In this document: in pieces, positions 1 to 6,503 of the stretch
Layout of the letters: every line of letters begins with the position of its first letter
Numbering within the stretch: the first letter of the stretch is position 1
From: Secundilactobacillus yichangensis
Lineage (GTDB): Bacteria > Bacillota > Bacilli > Lactobacillales > Lactobacillaceae
Assembly: GCF_016861565.1 (NCBI RefSeq)
Contig: NZ_BOLK01000011.1
Span: forward strand, 1-64,000
Length of the DNA stretch: 64,000 nt
Reading direction: 5' to 3'
The notes under the pieces: generated by a model
Told to the model about the DNA's origin: nothing
What the model saw: only the letters and a program-made list of their open reading frames with translations
Database searches by the model: none
Program-made: the position numbers and the translations under genes

Positions 1-255
1 TCTAGAAACACTGTGAAACGGCCATTTTATTTAACGGCATGTTTGCCAAAAAAGCCTACGACCTTAGTTCCACTATCACTTTATCAAAAAAGTGATGTAA
101 TCATCTCCGTCGAGATTGATTACATCACTAATGTTAGTAAGTTTAATTGGGAACACAACATTTGCAGTTTCAGTTTTAGAGTCGAGTGAAGATAATTGAC
201 TATGGCGTATATTCTGCCATAATGACGGCAAAATGAAAGTTTTGGGGTGAATACA
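1..255. other. Intergenic start of window with a strong hairpin at 92-128
   Basis: No convincing gene is visible. The inverted repeat at 92-128 pairs GTGATGTAATCATCTC with its near-complement around a CGTC loop. On the minus strand it is followed at once by a T-run (complement of 86-91), so it looks like a Rho-independent terminator for leftward transcription. However, the gene to its right is on the plus strand. It may be a remnant terminator, an operator, or the end of a short unannotated minus-strand transcript. Only the hairpin itself is certain. Confidence 0.45.
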
Positions 256-969
256 ATGACCAAGCTGACACTAGTAGTACCCACCTATAATTTAAGTCAT
301 TACTTCAATGAAGCACTTAAAACGATTGCCAACCAAACCGAAGATTTTGAACTTTGGCTGGTTGATGACCATTCAACGGACGGTACGGCAGAAAAAGCGC
401 TGGATTTTGTGCAGGGAATTCCAATGTTTCACGTGGAACAATTTGATCGTCATCAAGGTGTTTCGGTTGCTCGCAACTTTGGCATTGATCATGCCACTGG
501 AGACGTTATTGCCTTTGCGGATGGCGATGATCGGTTGCATCCGGACTTCGTGAAAACACTGATAAATGGCTTTCAAGAAGACACTCCCGCGGTCACGGTA
601 GGCTATCAGTGGTGGCATACACCGATGGATCAGCGTGATCATTATGAGACACTCTCGCAGAAGGCGATGTTTCGCCAAGCGAGTCAGCGAGGTTCTGAAA
701 TTGGCGGTTATATTTGGAATAAGGCTTATTCGTTACCGGCTATCCGGCAGCAGCAGTTACGGTTTGACGAATCGCTGACAATCGCCGAGGACTACTTGTT
801 TACCGCGACGTTTGTTGTCGATAATCCCGGTGTTTATGTCTATGACCCAGCAATTAGATATACAAAGATCAATCGGCCAAACAGTACATTGCGCTCGCGG
901 GGATTTTCGGAACGCCGAGTTGAGGATCAGGTGTTTGATCAAATCTACCGAATGGGCGAACGTTTATAA
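256..969 (+). CDS. Family 2 glycosyltransferase
   Basis: 237 aa. This is a probable GT-A fold sugar transferase using a nucleotide-sugar donor at the cytoplasmic face, for example for cell-wall or exopolysaccharide glycans; the acceptor is unknown. The N-terminus has the family's LVVPTYN strand, then LVDDHSTDGT (nucleotide-binding Asp pair) and ADGDDRLHPDF (DxD-like metal site near residue 90). It is short for GT2, with no C-terminal membrane helices. The start is ATG after GGGGTGA; an in-frame GTG three codons upstream lies inside that ribosome site. It stands alone, with no polysaccharide genes nearby. A perfect parS-type ParB site lies inside the coding sequence. Confident of fold, not of substrate. 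Confidence 0.8.
   Translation: MTKLTLVVPTYNLSHYFNEALKTIANQTEDFELWLVDDHSTDGTAEKALDFVQGIPMFHVEQFDRHQGVSVARNFGIDHATGDVIAFADGDDRLHPDFVKTLINGFQEDTPAVTVGYQWWHTPMDQRDHYETLSQKAMFRQASQRGSEIGGYIWNKAYSLPAIRQQQLRFDESLTIAEDYLFTATFVVDNPGVYVYDPAIRYTKINRPNSTLRSRGFSERRVEDQVFDQIYRMGERL
425..440. promoter_or_regulatory. parS-type ParB/Spo0J binding site, exact match
   Basis: TGTTTCACGTGGAACA is the exact reverse complement of TGTTCCACGTGAAACA, a form of the known Firmicutes parS consensus TGTTNCACGTGAAACA. It lies inside the glycosyltransferase gene; parS sites are commonly intragenic. A 16-bp match is not expected by chance in 64 kb. Binding by the host ParB is inferred. Confidence 0.8.
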
Positions 970-1002
970 ACAATCATCAGGTGGATTAAATGGGGGTGCA
1001 TC

Positions 1003-1509
1003 ATGACAGAAAGCAGTATTATGCAACTTAAAGTGACATTAAAAAACGTCAAGCCGGATACGTGGCGTCGGGTATTGGTTCCCACAAGTATTCGGTATGA
1101 CCAGCTTCATGCTATTATTCAGGTTTTATTCGGTTGGACCAATAGCCATTTACACAGTTTTTCACCAGTCGATGATCCAGCCATTGAATATGGCATTGTT
1201 ATGCAAGACTTAGATGTGGGTGATGAGATGTTAGATGAGAGTGAAAATTTTGCTTATCCGGATCTCGAGAAAGGTAATGTGATGTATATTTACGACTTTG
1301 GTGCCAGTTGGACACACCAAATTGAGTTGGAAAAGATGATCACTATGAAGGCCTTTCTTCAAGCTAAGCATCATCAGCTCCCAGTAGTGTTGGCAGGTAG
1401 GGGACCAGAACGAATAGAAGCAACGGGTGATCGGGGTGGCGCTTTTAATGCACAGAAAATTAACGGCTTATTTGGTGAATTTGCCGGTAGTTGGGATGAA
1501 GCTTATTGA
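1003..1509 (+). CDS. Plasmid pRiA4b ORF-3-like domain protein
   Basis: 168 aa. The opening MQLKVTLKNVKPDTWRRV, followed by LHAIIQVLFGWTNSHLHSF, is the signature of the pRiA4b ORF-3-like family (PF07929). These are small cytoplasmic proteins of unknown biochemical role, usually chromosomal despite the name. Further family features are YDFGASWTHQIELEK near residue 100 and a Gly-rich RGPERIEATGDRGG stretch near the end. The start is ATG after GGGGTG. A terminator-like hairpin follows. It sits 33 bp after the glycosyltransferase and could be cotranscribed. No function is assigned. Confidence 0.75.
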   Translation: MTESSIMQLKVTLKNVKPDTWRRVLVPTSIRYDQLHAIIQVLFGWTNSHLHSFSPVDDPAIEYGIVMQDLDVGDEMLDESENFAYPDLEKGNVMYIYDFGASWTHQIELEKMITMKAFLQAKHHQLPVVLAGRGPERIEATGDRGGAFNAQKINGLFGEFAGSWDEAY

Positions 1510-1513
1510 TTTT

Positions 1514-1544
1514 GGCACGTTTGCATGCTGCAGACGTGCTTTTT
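1514..1544 (+). terminator. Rho-independent terminator after the pRiA4b-like gene
   Basis: GCACGT and ACGTGC arms around a 13-nt loop, followed by TTTTT. Short but well placed. Confidence 0.6.
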
Positions 1545-1588
1545 AATTGACTGACAGTAATTTTTGGAGATTATCTACGGATTAACTG

Positions 1589-1617
1589 TTGACGGCTAAA
1601 TTAATATGCGTTATATT
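1589..1617 (+). promoter_or_regulatory. Sigma-A promoter for the NAD(P)-binding protein
   Basis: TTGACG, 17-bp spacer, TATATT. Near-consensus -35 and -10 boxes, leaving an approximately 60-nt leader before the ATG. The downstream stretch has imperfect dyad symmetry (TTATATTGT / ACATAATATG) that could be an operator; this is speculative. Confidence 0.7.
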
Positions 1618-1683
1618 GTATCGGTGGTCGGCAACATAATATGAAAGTCAACTAAAATTTAAACTTAACTGGAGGATTTCCTC

Positions 1684-2319
1684 ATGAAAATTGGTATTAT
1701 CGGTGCAACGGGACACGTTGGCCAAGCGGTATACAAAGAAGCTGTTGCAAATAACATTGATGCCACAGCAATTGTTCGCGATGCTAAAAAAGCCCAGTCT
1801 TTACTGGGTGCAGACGCACAAATCGTTGAAAAAGACGCACTCGCGTTAACTTACGATGACTTAAAGGGATTTGACTACGTTATTGATGCCTTTGCTTCAC
1901 TTAAGACCTATCAGCACATTGACATGGCAGCCAATCTGATCACGATGTTCCGTGAAAATACGGCAACTAAATTGGTCTTCATCATTGGTGCCAGCACGTT
2001 ATTGGATGATGATGGCAAGCCAATGATCGATACTGTTTTGAAAAAGTATGCCGGTCAGCCTTGGATTGACGCCCCCGTTCAGCAAAGTCATGAATTTGAA
2101 TACCTGAAGTGGGTGGATAACGTCGATTGGATCGCCGTTACACCTCAGGATGAATTAAGTGATGGTCCTAAGACCGAATTTAAAATTGGCGGTGACCACC
2201 CAATGGTCAATAAAGAGGGGAAACCTACAACATCTACAGGTAACATTGCGGCTGCCATTGTACAAGAAATGAAAGAACCTAAGCATATCAAACAGCGTTT
2301 CAGTGTTGTTGACGCCTAA
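1684..2319 (+). CDS. NAD(P)-binding oxidoreductase (atypical SDR / NmrA-like)
   Basis: 211 aa. The N-terminal GIIGATGHVGQAVYKEA is a dinucleotide-binding Rossmann motif (GxxGxxG) of the atypical short-chain dehydrogenase / NmrA-like group. TAIVRDAKKA, where an Arg can contact NADP phosphate, and KLVFIIGAST follow. The canonical SDR YxxxK catalytic pair is not evident, so the protein may be a quinone-reductase-like or redox-sensing member rather than a classical dehydrogenase. It starts at ATG after GGAGG and has its own strong promoter. Monocistronic. Substrate unknown. Confidence 0.75.
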   Translation: MKIGIIGATGHVGQAVYKEAVANNIDATAIVRDAKKAQSLLGADAQIVEKDALALTYDDLKGFDYVIDAFASLKTYQHIDMAANLITMFRENTATKLVFIIGASTLLDDDGKPMIDTVLKKYAGQPWIDAPVQQSHEFEYLKWVDNVDWIAVTPQDELSDGPKTEFKIGGDHPMVNKEGKPTTSTGNIAAAIVQEMKEPKHIKQRFSVVDA

Positions 2320-2386
2320 TCATACGAGTAGATAAAAACAGCTCGTCCTTTTGCTGTCTCATTTAAGAAAATTGCAAGTGCTTCTT

Positions 2387-2419
2387 AAGCCTTTCTCAAG
2401 CTTCTTTTTGGCTTTTTTT
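2387..2419 (+). terminator. Weak terminator-like hairpin
   Basis: AAGCC/GGCTT stem followed by a T-run downstream of the NAD(P)-binding protein. The stem is only 5 bp, so this is tentative. Confidence 0.35.
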
Positions 2420-2472
2420 AAGCTCTGAAATCTAAACTGGGTTTAGTTTTAAAGATAAGGAGTGTGAAGCAT

Positions 2473-2754
2473 ATGCTGCTTGACCATGATTCTAAAATGA
2501 TTAACATTATTGCTGCGCAGATCACCAAGGTGTTCTATCCCTTCGTGGTCGCAAAGACTGAAAATGGTGACTATCTCCATATCAATCTATCGGATAAAGA
2601 ACGTGAAGACCCCCTATTTTGGGACGAATTACGAAGTATCTTGAACGCTAAACTATGGGTACCGGTGGGGCGAAAATACCATCAGTTACTAGATAATGGC
2701 TGGCTGGTTTCCGAACCGCAAACGGATGATGGGTGGCTCGTTTCGGAGCCGTAA
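2473..2754 (+). CDS. Hypothetical protein with duplicated C-terminal tail
   Basis: 93 aa, not recognised. ATG is chosen because AAGGAG lies 10 bp upstream, whereas an in-frame GTG three codons earlier overlaps that site. The protein is soluble and mixed acidic/basic, with no membrane segment. Its last residues contain a short tandem duplication, DNGWLVSEP then DDGWLVSEP, visible at DNA level as two diverged copies of a roughly 30-bp unit. It is followed by a strong terminator, so it is a single-gene unit. Function unknown. Confidence 0.6.
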   Translation: MLLDHDSKMINIIAAQITKVFYPFVVAKTENGDYLHINLSDKEREDPLFWDELRSILNAKLWVPVGRKYHQLLDNGWLVSEPQTDDGWLVSEP

Positions 2755-2770
2755 TAACAGTGAAAAGTCA

Positions 2771-2811
2771 AAAACGTCTTGCTAAGGCATCTGCCAGCAA
2801 GACGTTTTTTT
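2771..2811 (+). terminator. Rho-independent terminator
   Basis: 13-bp stem AAAACGTCTTGCT / AGCAAGACGTTTT followed by a T-run, just after the 93-aa hypothetical gene. Confidence 0.9.
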
Positions 2812-2969
2812 GCTGAAAATGAATTGCGTTACAGTAATACCATGCAGTTAGTGATAAGCTAGACATACTGATGTGCTATAATGCCATTAAATTTGAAGCA
2901 AGTGAATAAACTTAAACAGTGTTTGAGTTGATAAACTACCAGTCAGTAAATCAGAACGGAGGGACCATA

Positions 2970-3413
2970 ATGAAATTAAGTGTGAAAAAGACTTCAGAAC
3001 TATCTGTTCCTGAACTACTAGAAATCATCAAAGCCCGAATTAAGGTGTTTGTGGTAGAGCAGGAGTGTCCCTATCAAGAGATCGATGATCAAGATGACAA
3101 TGCGATTCATATGATCCTTCGTGTGGATGGACAGCTGGCAGCATATACGCGAATCATTCAAAGCCCTAAACGCGGATATATCAGCTTTGGCAGAGTTTTG
3201 GTTGTTAAGGAATTTCGTAAACAACACCTTGGCCGGGAAATAGTCAGTGCCACAATTGAAGAAATTAAAGAAGATTTCCCGGGAAATGATATCAAGATTG
3301 CTGGGCAAAGTTACTTGCAGAAGTTTTACGAGTCTTTTGGGTTTAAGCCAGTTTCCGACGTTTATTTAGAAGACGGTATTCCCCATATTGATATGCTCCT
3401 TAAAGTAGTGTAA
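2970..3413 (+). CDS. GNAT acetyltransferase, ElaA-like
   Basis: 147 aa. An acetyl-CoA-dependent N-acetyltransferase of the ElaA subgroup; acceptor unknown. The diagnostic stretch is RIKVFVVEQECPYQEIDDQD near residues 24-43, followed by AIHMIL and the acetyl-CoA pyrophosphate loop region VKEFRKQHLGREI near residue 90. The start is ATG preceded by GGAGGG; upstream in-frame starts lack a ribosome site. It is followed 14 bp later by the DUF1801 gene, so the two probably form an operon. An exact Noc-type palindrome lies inside the gene. Function confident at family level only. Confidence 0.85.
   Translation: MKLSVKKTSELSVPELLEIIKARIKVFVVEQECPYQEIDDQDDNAIHMILRVDGQLAAYTRIIQSPKRGYISFGRVLVVKEFRKQHLGREIVSATIEEIKEDFPGNDIKIAGQSYLQKFYESFGFKPVSDVYLEDGIPHIDMLLKVV
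3274..3287. promoter_or_regulatory. Noc-binding-site-like palindrome, exact
   Basis: ATTTCCCGGGAAAT equals the Bacillus subtilis Noc (nucleoid occlusion) binding consensus as I know it. It lies inside the ElaA-like coding sequence. A second exact copy and three one-mismatch copies occur in the window. Confidence 0.75.
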
Positions 3414-3427
3414 TAGGGGGTGTTCAG

Positions 3428-3769
3428 ATGAGTGTTATTACAGCGTATATTGAAGAGCAGCCAGCGGAATTTCAACCCCAACTGACGAATGTATACCAAT
3501 TATTGAAGAACACCTTACCGAATGCTGAAGAAAGAATCTCGTACGGTATGCCGGCATTTTTTCAGCCTAAGGTATTGATTTATTTCGGTGCTAATCAACA
3601 CCATATTGGTATTTATCCGACAAACGAAGGCATTTCATTCTTTGCGAAGGAACTGGCTGATTATGAAACGACTAAGGGCAGCTGGCATCTGCCGTATGAT
3701 GAACCGCTGCCTGAACAGCTGATCGTTAAGCTGGCTCAGCACCGGTTAGCGGTAGTGCAGCACGTTTAA
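3428..3769 (+). CDS. DUF1801 / YdhG-like protein
   Basis: 113 aa. Matches the DUF1801 (YdhG-like) fold by the pattern ERISYGMPAFF near residue 38, then LIYFGANQHHIGIYP and ISFFAKELADYETTKGSWHLP. Members are small cytoplasmic proteins. Some are annotated as iron chaperones by distant frataxin resemblance, but the role is not established. Start is ATG after GGGGGTG. It is likely cotranscribed with the upstream acetyltransferase. Confidence 0.8.
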   Translation: MSVITAYIEEQPAEFQPQLTNVYQLLKNTLPNAEERISYGMPAFFQPKVLIYFGANQHHIGIYPTNEGISFFAKELADYETTKGSWHLPYDEPLPEQLIVKLAQHRLAVVQHV

Positions 3770-3821
3770 ATCATGTTCTAAGTGGAAATTAGAGTCCGTT
3801 ATTTTTGAAAAGTAGTCAAAG

Positions 3822-3856
3822 AGAGGTACAGCTATTTGTGTGATAGCTGTACCTCT
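3822..3856. terminator. Hairpin between convergent genes
   Basis: 13-bp perfect stem AGAGGTACAGCTA / TAGCTGTACCTCT with a 9-nt loop between the plus-strand DUF1801 gene and the minus-strand LacI regulator. T-runs are weak on both sides, so bidirectional termination is probable rather than certain. Confidence 0.65.
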
Positions 3857-3880
3857 TGTCGTGTTATAAACGGTTAATGA

Positions 3881-4879
3881 TTACTTTAAAGCCCTTGTGG
3901 AATCACGTTCGATTACTTTAAATGGTAAGTAATTTTTTTGAACGGGGGTCCCATCAGTTAAAAACTTAATCCCGGCAAGCCCCATATCGTAAAATGATTG
4001 GCTAATACTAGTAATTCGGGGCCGTACCATGTCGACCATCTCGGTTCCGTCAAAACTGAGCAGACTGACGTCATCCGGAACCTTGAGCCCAGACTCGGTG
4101 ATGGCGTTTAACATACTGACTGCCGTTAGGTCACTGGCACAGATGACACAGGTAATTTCGCGTTTCTTGGAATAAGCCTGCCACGCTTTTTCACCGTCGG
4201 CATAGGTACAGGTTCCGTACTGGATCCACTCGGGGTCGACATTAAGGTGATGATTTTCCATACACTGCAAGTAGCCCTTGATTCGCTGATTAATGGAACC
4301 AGCTGTTGGGATACCCGCCATAGCGATCTTAGTGTGACCCTTTTTAATCATGAGTTCGGTGGCAGCATACCCCATCTGGTAGTTATCGGAAGTTACAAAC
4401 GGAATGGCAGCGTTTTTGACTGAGGTGGATAAACAAATACTGGGGATGCTGGTGCCATGAAGAATGCTTAACACAGTATCATCCAGTTCCAAGGAGACTA
4501 GAATAATGCCCATTACAGCCCGTTCAATCACCGTTCTAATGGCCTTGATCTGTGATTGTTCATCTTGATTACCTGCATGTAGAATAAAAACGTTCAGGTC
4601 ATCTAAGGCTGCTTTGGATTCGATTGCGTCAATAATATGTTCACTGAAGTTAGACTTAGTGTTTGAAACGATAACTGCAACAATGCGGCTTTTCTGATTC
4701 ACTAAATCGGCAGCGGAGGTATTACGGACATAGCCCATTTTGTTAGCAGTATCAGTGACCCGTTTAACGGTTTGACTGCTGTGCTGCCCCTTTTTATGAA
4801 GAATGCGTGAGACCGTCGCAACAGAGAGGTGGGTCACTTTAGCAATGTCTTTAATTGTGACTCGGTTATCCAATGACAT
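3881..4879 (-). CDS. LacI-family regulator of the alpha-glucoside module
   Basis: 332 aa. The N-terminal helix-turn-helix reads VTIKDIAKVTHLSVATVSRIL, with the LacI hinge region following (residues 1-60). A periplasmic-binding-like effector domain fills the rest (VIVSNTKSNFSEHII, and CVICASDLTAVSML near residue 250). The chosen ATG has GAGGA 8 bp upstream; a start 11 codons earlier lacks one. It is divergent from the transporter/GH31 operon, whose promoter carries two perfect TGTAAACGTTTACA palindromes, the typical operator type of this family. It is therefore inferred to repress that operon until an alpha-glucoside is present. Confidence 0.88.
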   Translation of the reverse strand: MSLDNRVTIKDIAKVTHLSVATVSRILHKKGQHSSQTVKRVTDTANKMGYVRNTSAADLVNQKSRIVAVIVSNTKSNFSEHIIDAIESKAALDDLNVFILHAGNQDEQSQIKAIRTVIERAVMGIILVSLELDDTVLSILHGTSIPSICLSTSVKNAAIPFVTSDNYQMGYAATELMIKKGHTKIAMAGIPTAGSINQRIKGYLQCMENHHLNVDPEWIQYGTCTYADGEKAWQAYSKKREITCVICASDLTAVSMLNAITESGLKVPDDVSLLSFDGTEMVDMVRPRITSISQSFYDMGLAGIKFLTDGTPVQKNYLPFKVIERDSTRALK

Positions 4880-4992
4880 GTTATCAGTCCTCAAAAAAAT
4901 TTCTAATTTCATTATCTCGCTTCACGCTTAGAAATAGTAGTGGTTTAGCTTAATCTGTAACATCGTTTTAAAGAAAAACTTGTTTAAAGGCA

Positions 4993-5021
4993 TTGTAAAC
5001 GTTTACACCAAGAACTACAAT
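4993..5021 (+). promoter_or_regulatory. Promoter of the transporter-GH31 operon
   Basis: TTGTAA, 17-bp spacer, TACAAT. The -35 box overlaps the first LacI-type operator, and the second operator lies just beyond the expected transcription start. Confidence 0.7.
4994..5007. promoter_or_regulatory. LacI/CcpA-type operator 1
   Basis: Perfect 14-bp palindrome TGTAAACGTTTACA overlapping the -35 box. It also fits the cre consensus TGWAANCGNTNWCA, so CcpA could bind it as well as the divergent LacI protein. Confidence 0.85.
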
Positions 5022-5027
5022 AGTAGC

Positions 5028-5041
5028 TGTAAACGTTTACA
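5028..5041. promoter_or_regulatory. LacI/CcpA-type operator 2
   Basis: Second identical TGTAAACGTTTACA, 34 bp downstream of the first (about three helical turns) and at the start of the transcript. The spacing permits both sites to be bound on one face of the helix. Confidence 0.85.
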
Positions 5042-5066
5042 CTAACTTTTTTGGGAGGTGTTTCTT

Positions 5067-6470
5067 GTGGAAAGCTCACAAGGAAAATTGGGTACTGTTA
5101 AGCCGCGTGCAACGGCAAAGGCAGAGAACGCTAATAAGCAAACACATTCCCTACCAAACATTAGTTTAAAGACGATGTTCGCCATCACCTTTGGTTTCTG
5201 TGGTGTCAATATGGCGTTCTCGTTGCAAACGTCGCAAATGAGTCGGATTTTTCAAACGATTGGTGCTGATCCAACTAAACTTGGTTATTTCTTTATTTTT
5301 CCACCGCTGATTGGTATGATTGTCCAACCAATTTTAGGTAAATTCTCAGATGGTTTCTGGTCACCGCGGTTTGGCCGCCGGATGCCAATCTTAATGTGGG
5401 CAGCGCCGCTAGCAGCTATTGTGTTAGTGCTGCTGCCAAATGCCGGATCGTTTGGCTTTGGGTTTGGTTCGCTGGCTGCTTTAATGTTCGGTTCCGTTGC
5501 AATTATCTTGATGGATCTTTCAAATAACGCATGTATGCAGCCATTCCGGATGATTATTGGTGACATGGTTAACGAAAATCAAAAGGATCAAGCGTGGTCA
5601 TGGCAACAAGCCTTCAGTAACGTCGGTGGTGTGTTAGCTAACCTATGCCCCTTCTTCTTAACTTGGATCGGTGTCGCTAACATCGCTAAACGCGGGGTCG
5701 TACCGCTATCAGTTCGGTTGTCATTTTACATTGCAGCCATTGTTTTACTCGCTACTTCAATCTATACGATCGTCTCTGTAAAGGAATACGATCCAATTAC
5801 TTACGCACAGTATCATAATTTTGATCCTAACGAAAAGAAGAAAAAGAAGTCTTACTGGACTTTGATCAAGGAAGCGCCAAAGACTTTCTGGGAAGTTGCC
5901 CTAATTCAATTCTTTGCATACTTTGGTATTCAATATCTTTGGACTTACACGACTGGTGCCATTGCACAAAACGTTTGGCACACAAGTAACGCTACCTCTG
6001 CCGGCTTTCAATCAGCAGGTAACTGGTATGGTGTTTTAACCTTTGTTCAATCAATTGTCGGCATTTTATACGGGTTCCTCGTGCTTTCTCGTACTAGTCA
6101 ATACAAGCGGAAATTCTGGTACCGCATTGGTTTGGCCAGTGGTGGTTTAGGGATGATCTGGACTGCATTCACGCATAACCAATACATGCTGATTGCAGCA
6201 TTCGTTTTGATTGGGATTTGCTTCTTAACGATGCACACTGAACCATTTGCTATCTTCACGACTTCAACTGACGGCGCTAACGATGGTGCCTACATTGGCC
6301 TCTTCAACGTCTTTATTTGCTTGCCGCAAATTGTTGCATCGGTCAGCAGCTTCGTGATCTTTCCAATGGTTGGCGATTCAATGCCAACAATGATTGTCAT
6401 CGGTGGTGTTTCATGGTTAATCGGTGCTGCTTTGATGGACATTATCAAAGTTGAAAAGAAAACAGCTTAA
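5067..6470 (+). CDS. Maltose/alpha-glucoside:cation symporter (MFS, SLC45/GPH-like)
   Basis: 467 aa, about 12 membrane helices. Probable proton symporter for maltose or a related alpha-glucoside, in the cytoplasmic membrane. It has the SLC45/GPH-like features LGYFFIFPPLIGMIVQPILG, GKFSDGFWSPRFGRRMP (MFS loop 2-3, near residue 95) and NNACMQPFRMIIGDMVN. The start is taken as GTG, 8 bp after GGGAGG; an earlier GTG overlaps the ribosome site. The first 35 residues are a hydrophilic tail. It forms an operon with the GH31 alpha-glucosidase 33 bp downstream, under divergent LacI control. Substrate is inferred from context. Confidence 0.85.
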   Translation: MESSQGKLGTVKPRATAKAENANKQTHSLPNISLKTMFAITFGFCGVNMAFSLQTSQMSRIFQTIGADPTKLGYFFIFPPLIGMIVQPILGKFSDGFWSPRFGRRMPILMWAAPLAAIVLVLLPNAGSFGFGFGSLAALMFGSVAIILMDLSNNACMQPFRMIIGDMVNENQKDQAWSWQQAFSNVGGVLANLCPFFLTWIGVANIAKRGVVPLSVRLSFYIAAIVLLATSIYTIVSVKEYDPITYAQYHNFDPNEKKKKKSYWTLIKEAPKTFWEVALIQFFAYFGIQYLWTYTTGAIAQNVWHTSNATSAGFQSAGNWYGVLTFVQSIVGILYGFLVLSRTSQYKRKFWYRIGLASGGLGMIWTAFTHNQYMLIAAFVLIGICFLTMHTEPFAIFTTSTDGANDGAYIGLFNVFICLPQIVASVSSFVIFPMVGDSMPTMIVIGGVSWLIGAALMDIIKVEKKTA

Positions 6471-6503
6471 TCGTAAAGTTTAGGTAAGAGGGATGAGATA
6501 GAT

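Noticed and set aside
1-189. Open frames on both strands at the window start
   Set aside because: Neither shows a start with a ribosome site or recognisable motifs; the region is dominated by the hairpin. A gene fragment from outside the window cannot be excluded.
1003-1509. Plasmid origin suggested by the pRiA4b name
   Set aside because: The family is mostly chromosomal; no replication, mobilisation or partition genes are nearby.
2100-4440. DnaA-box-like GTGGATAA sequences as a replication origin
   Set aside because: Isolated and imperfect; no cluster or AT-rich unwinding region with dnaA/dnaN nearby.
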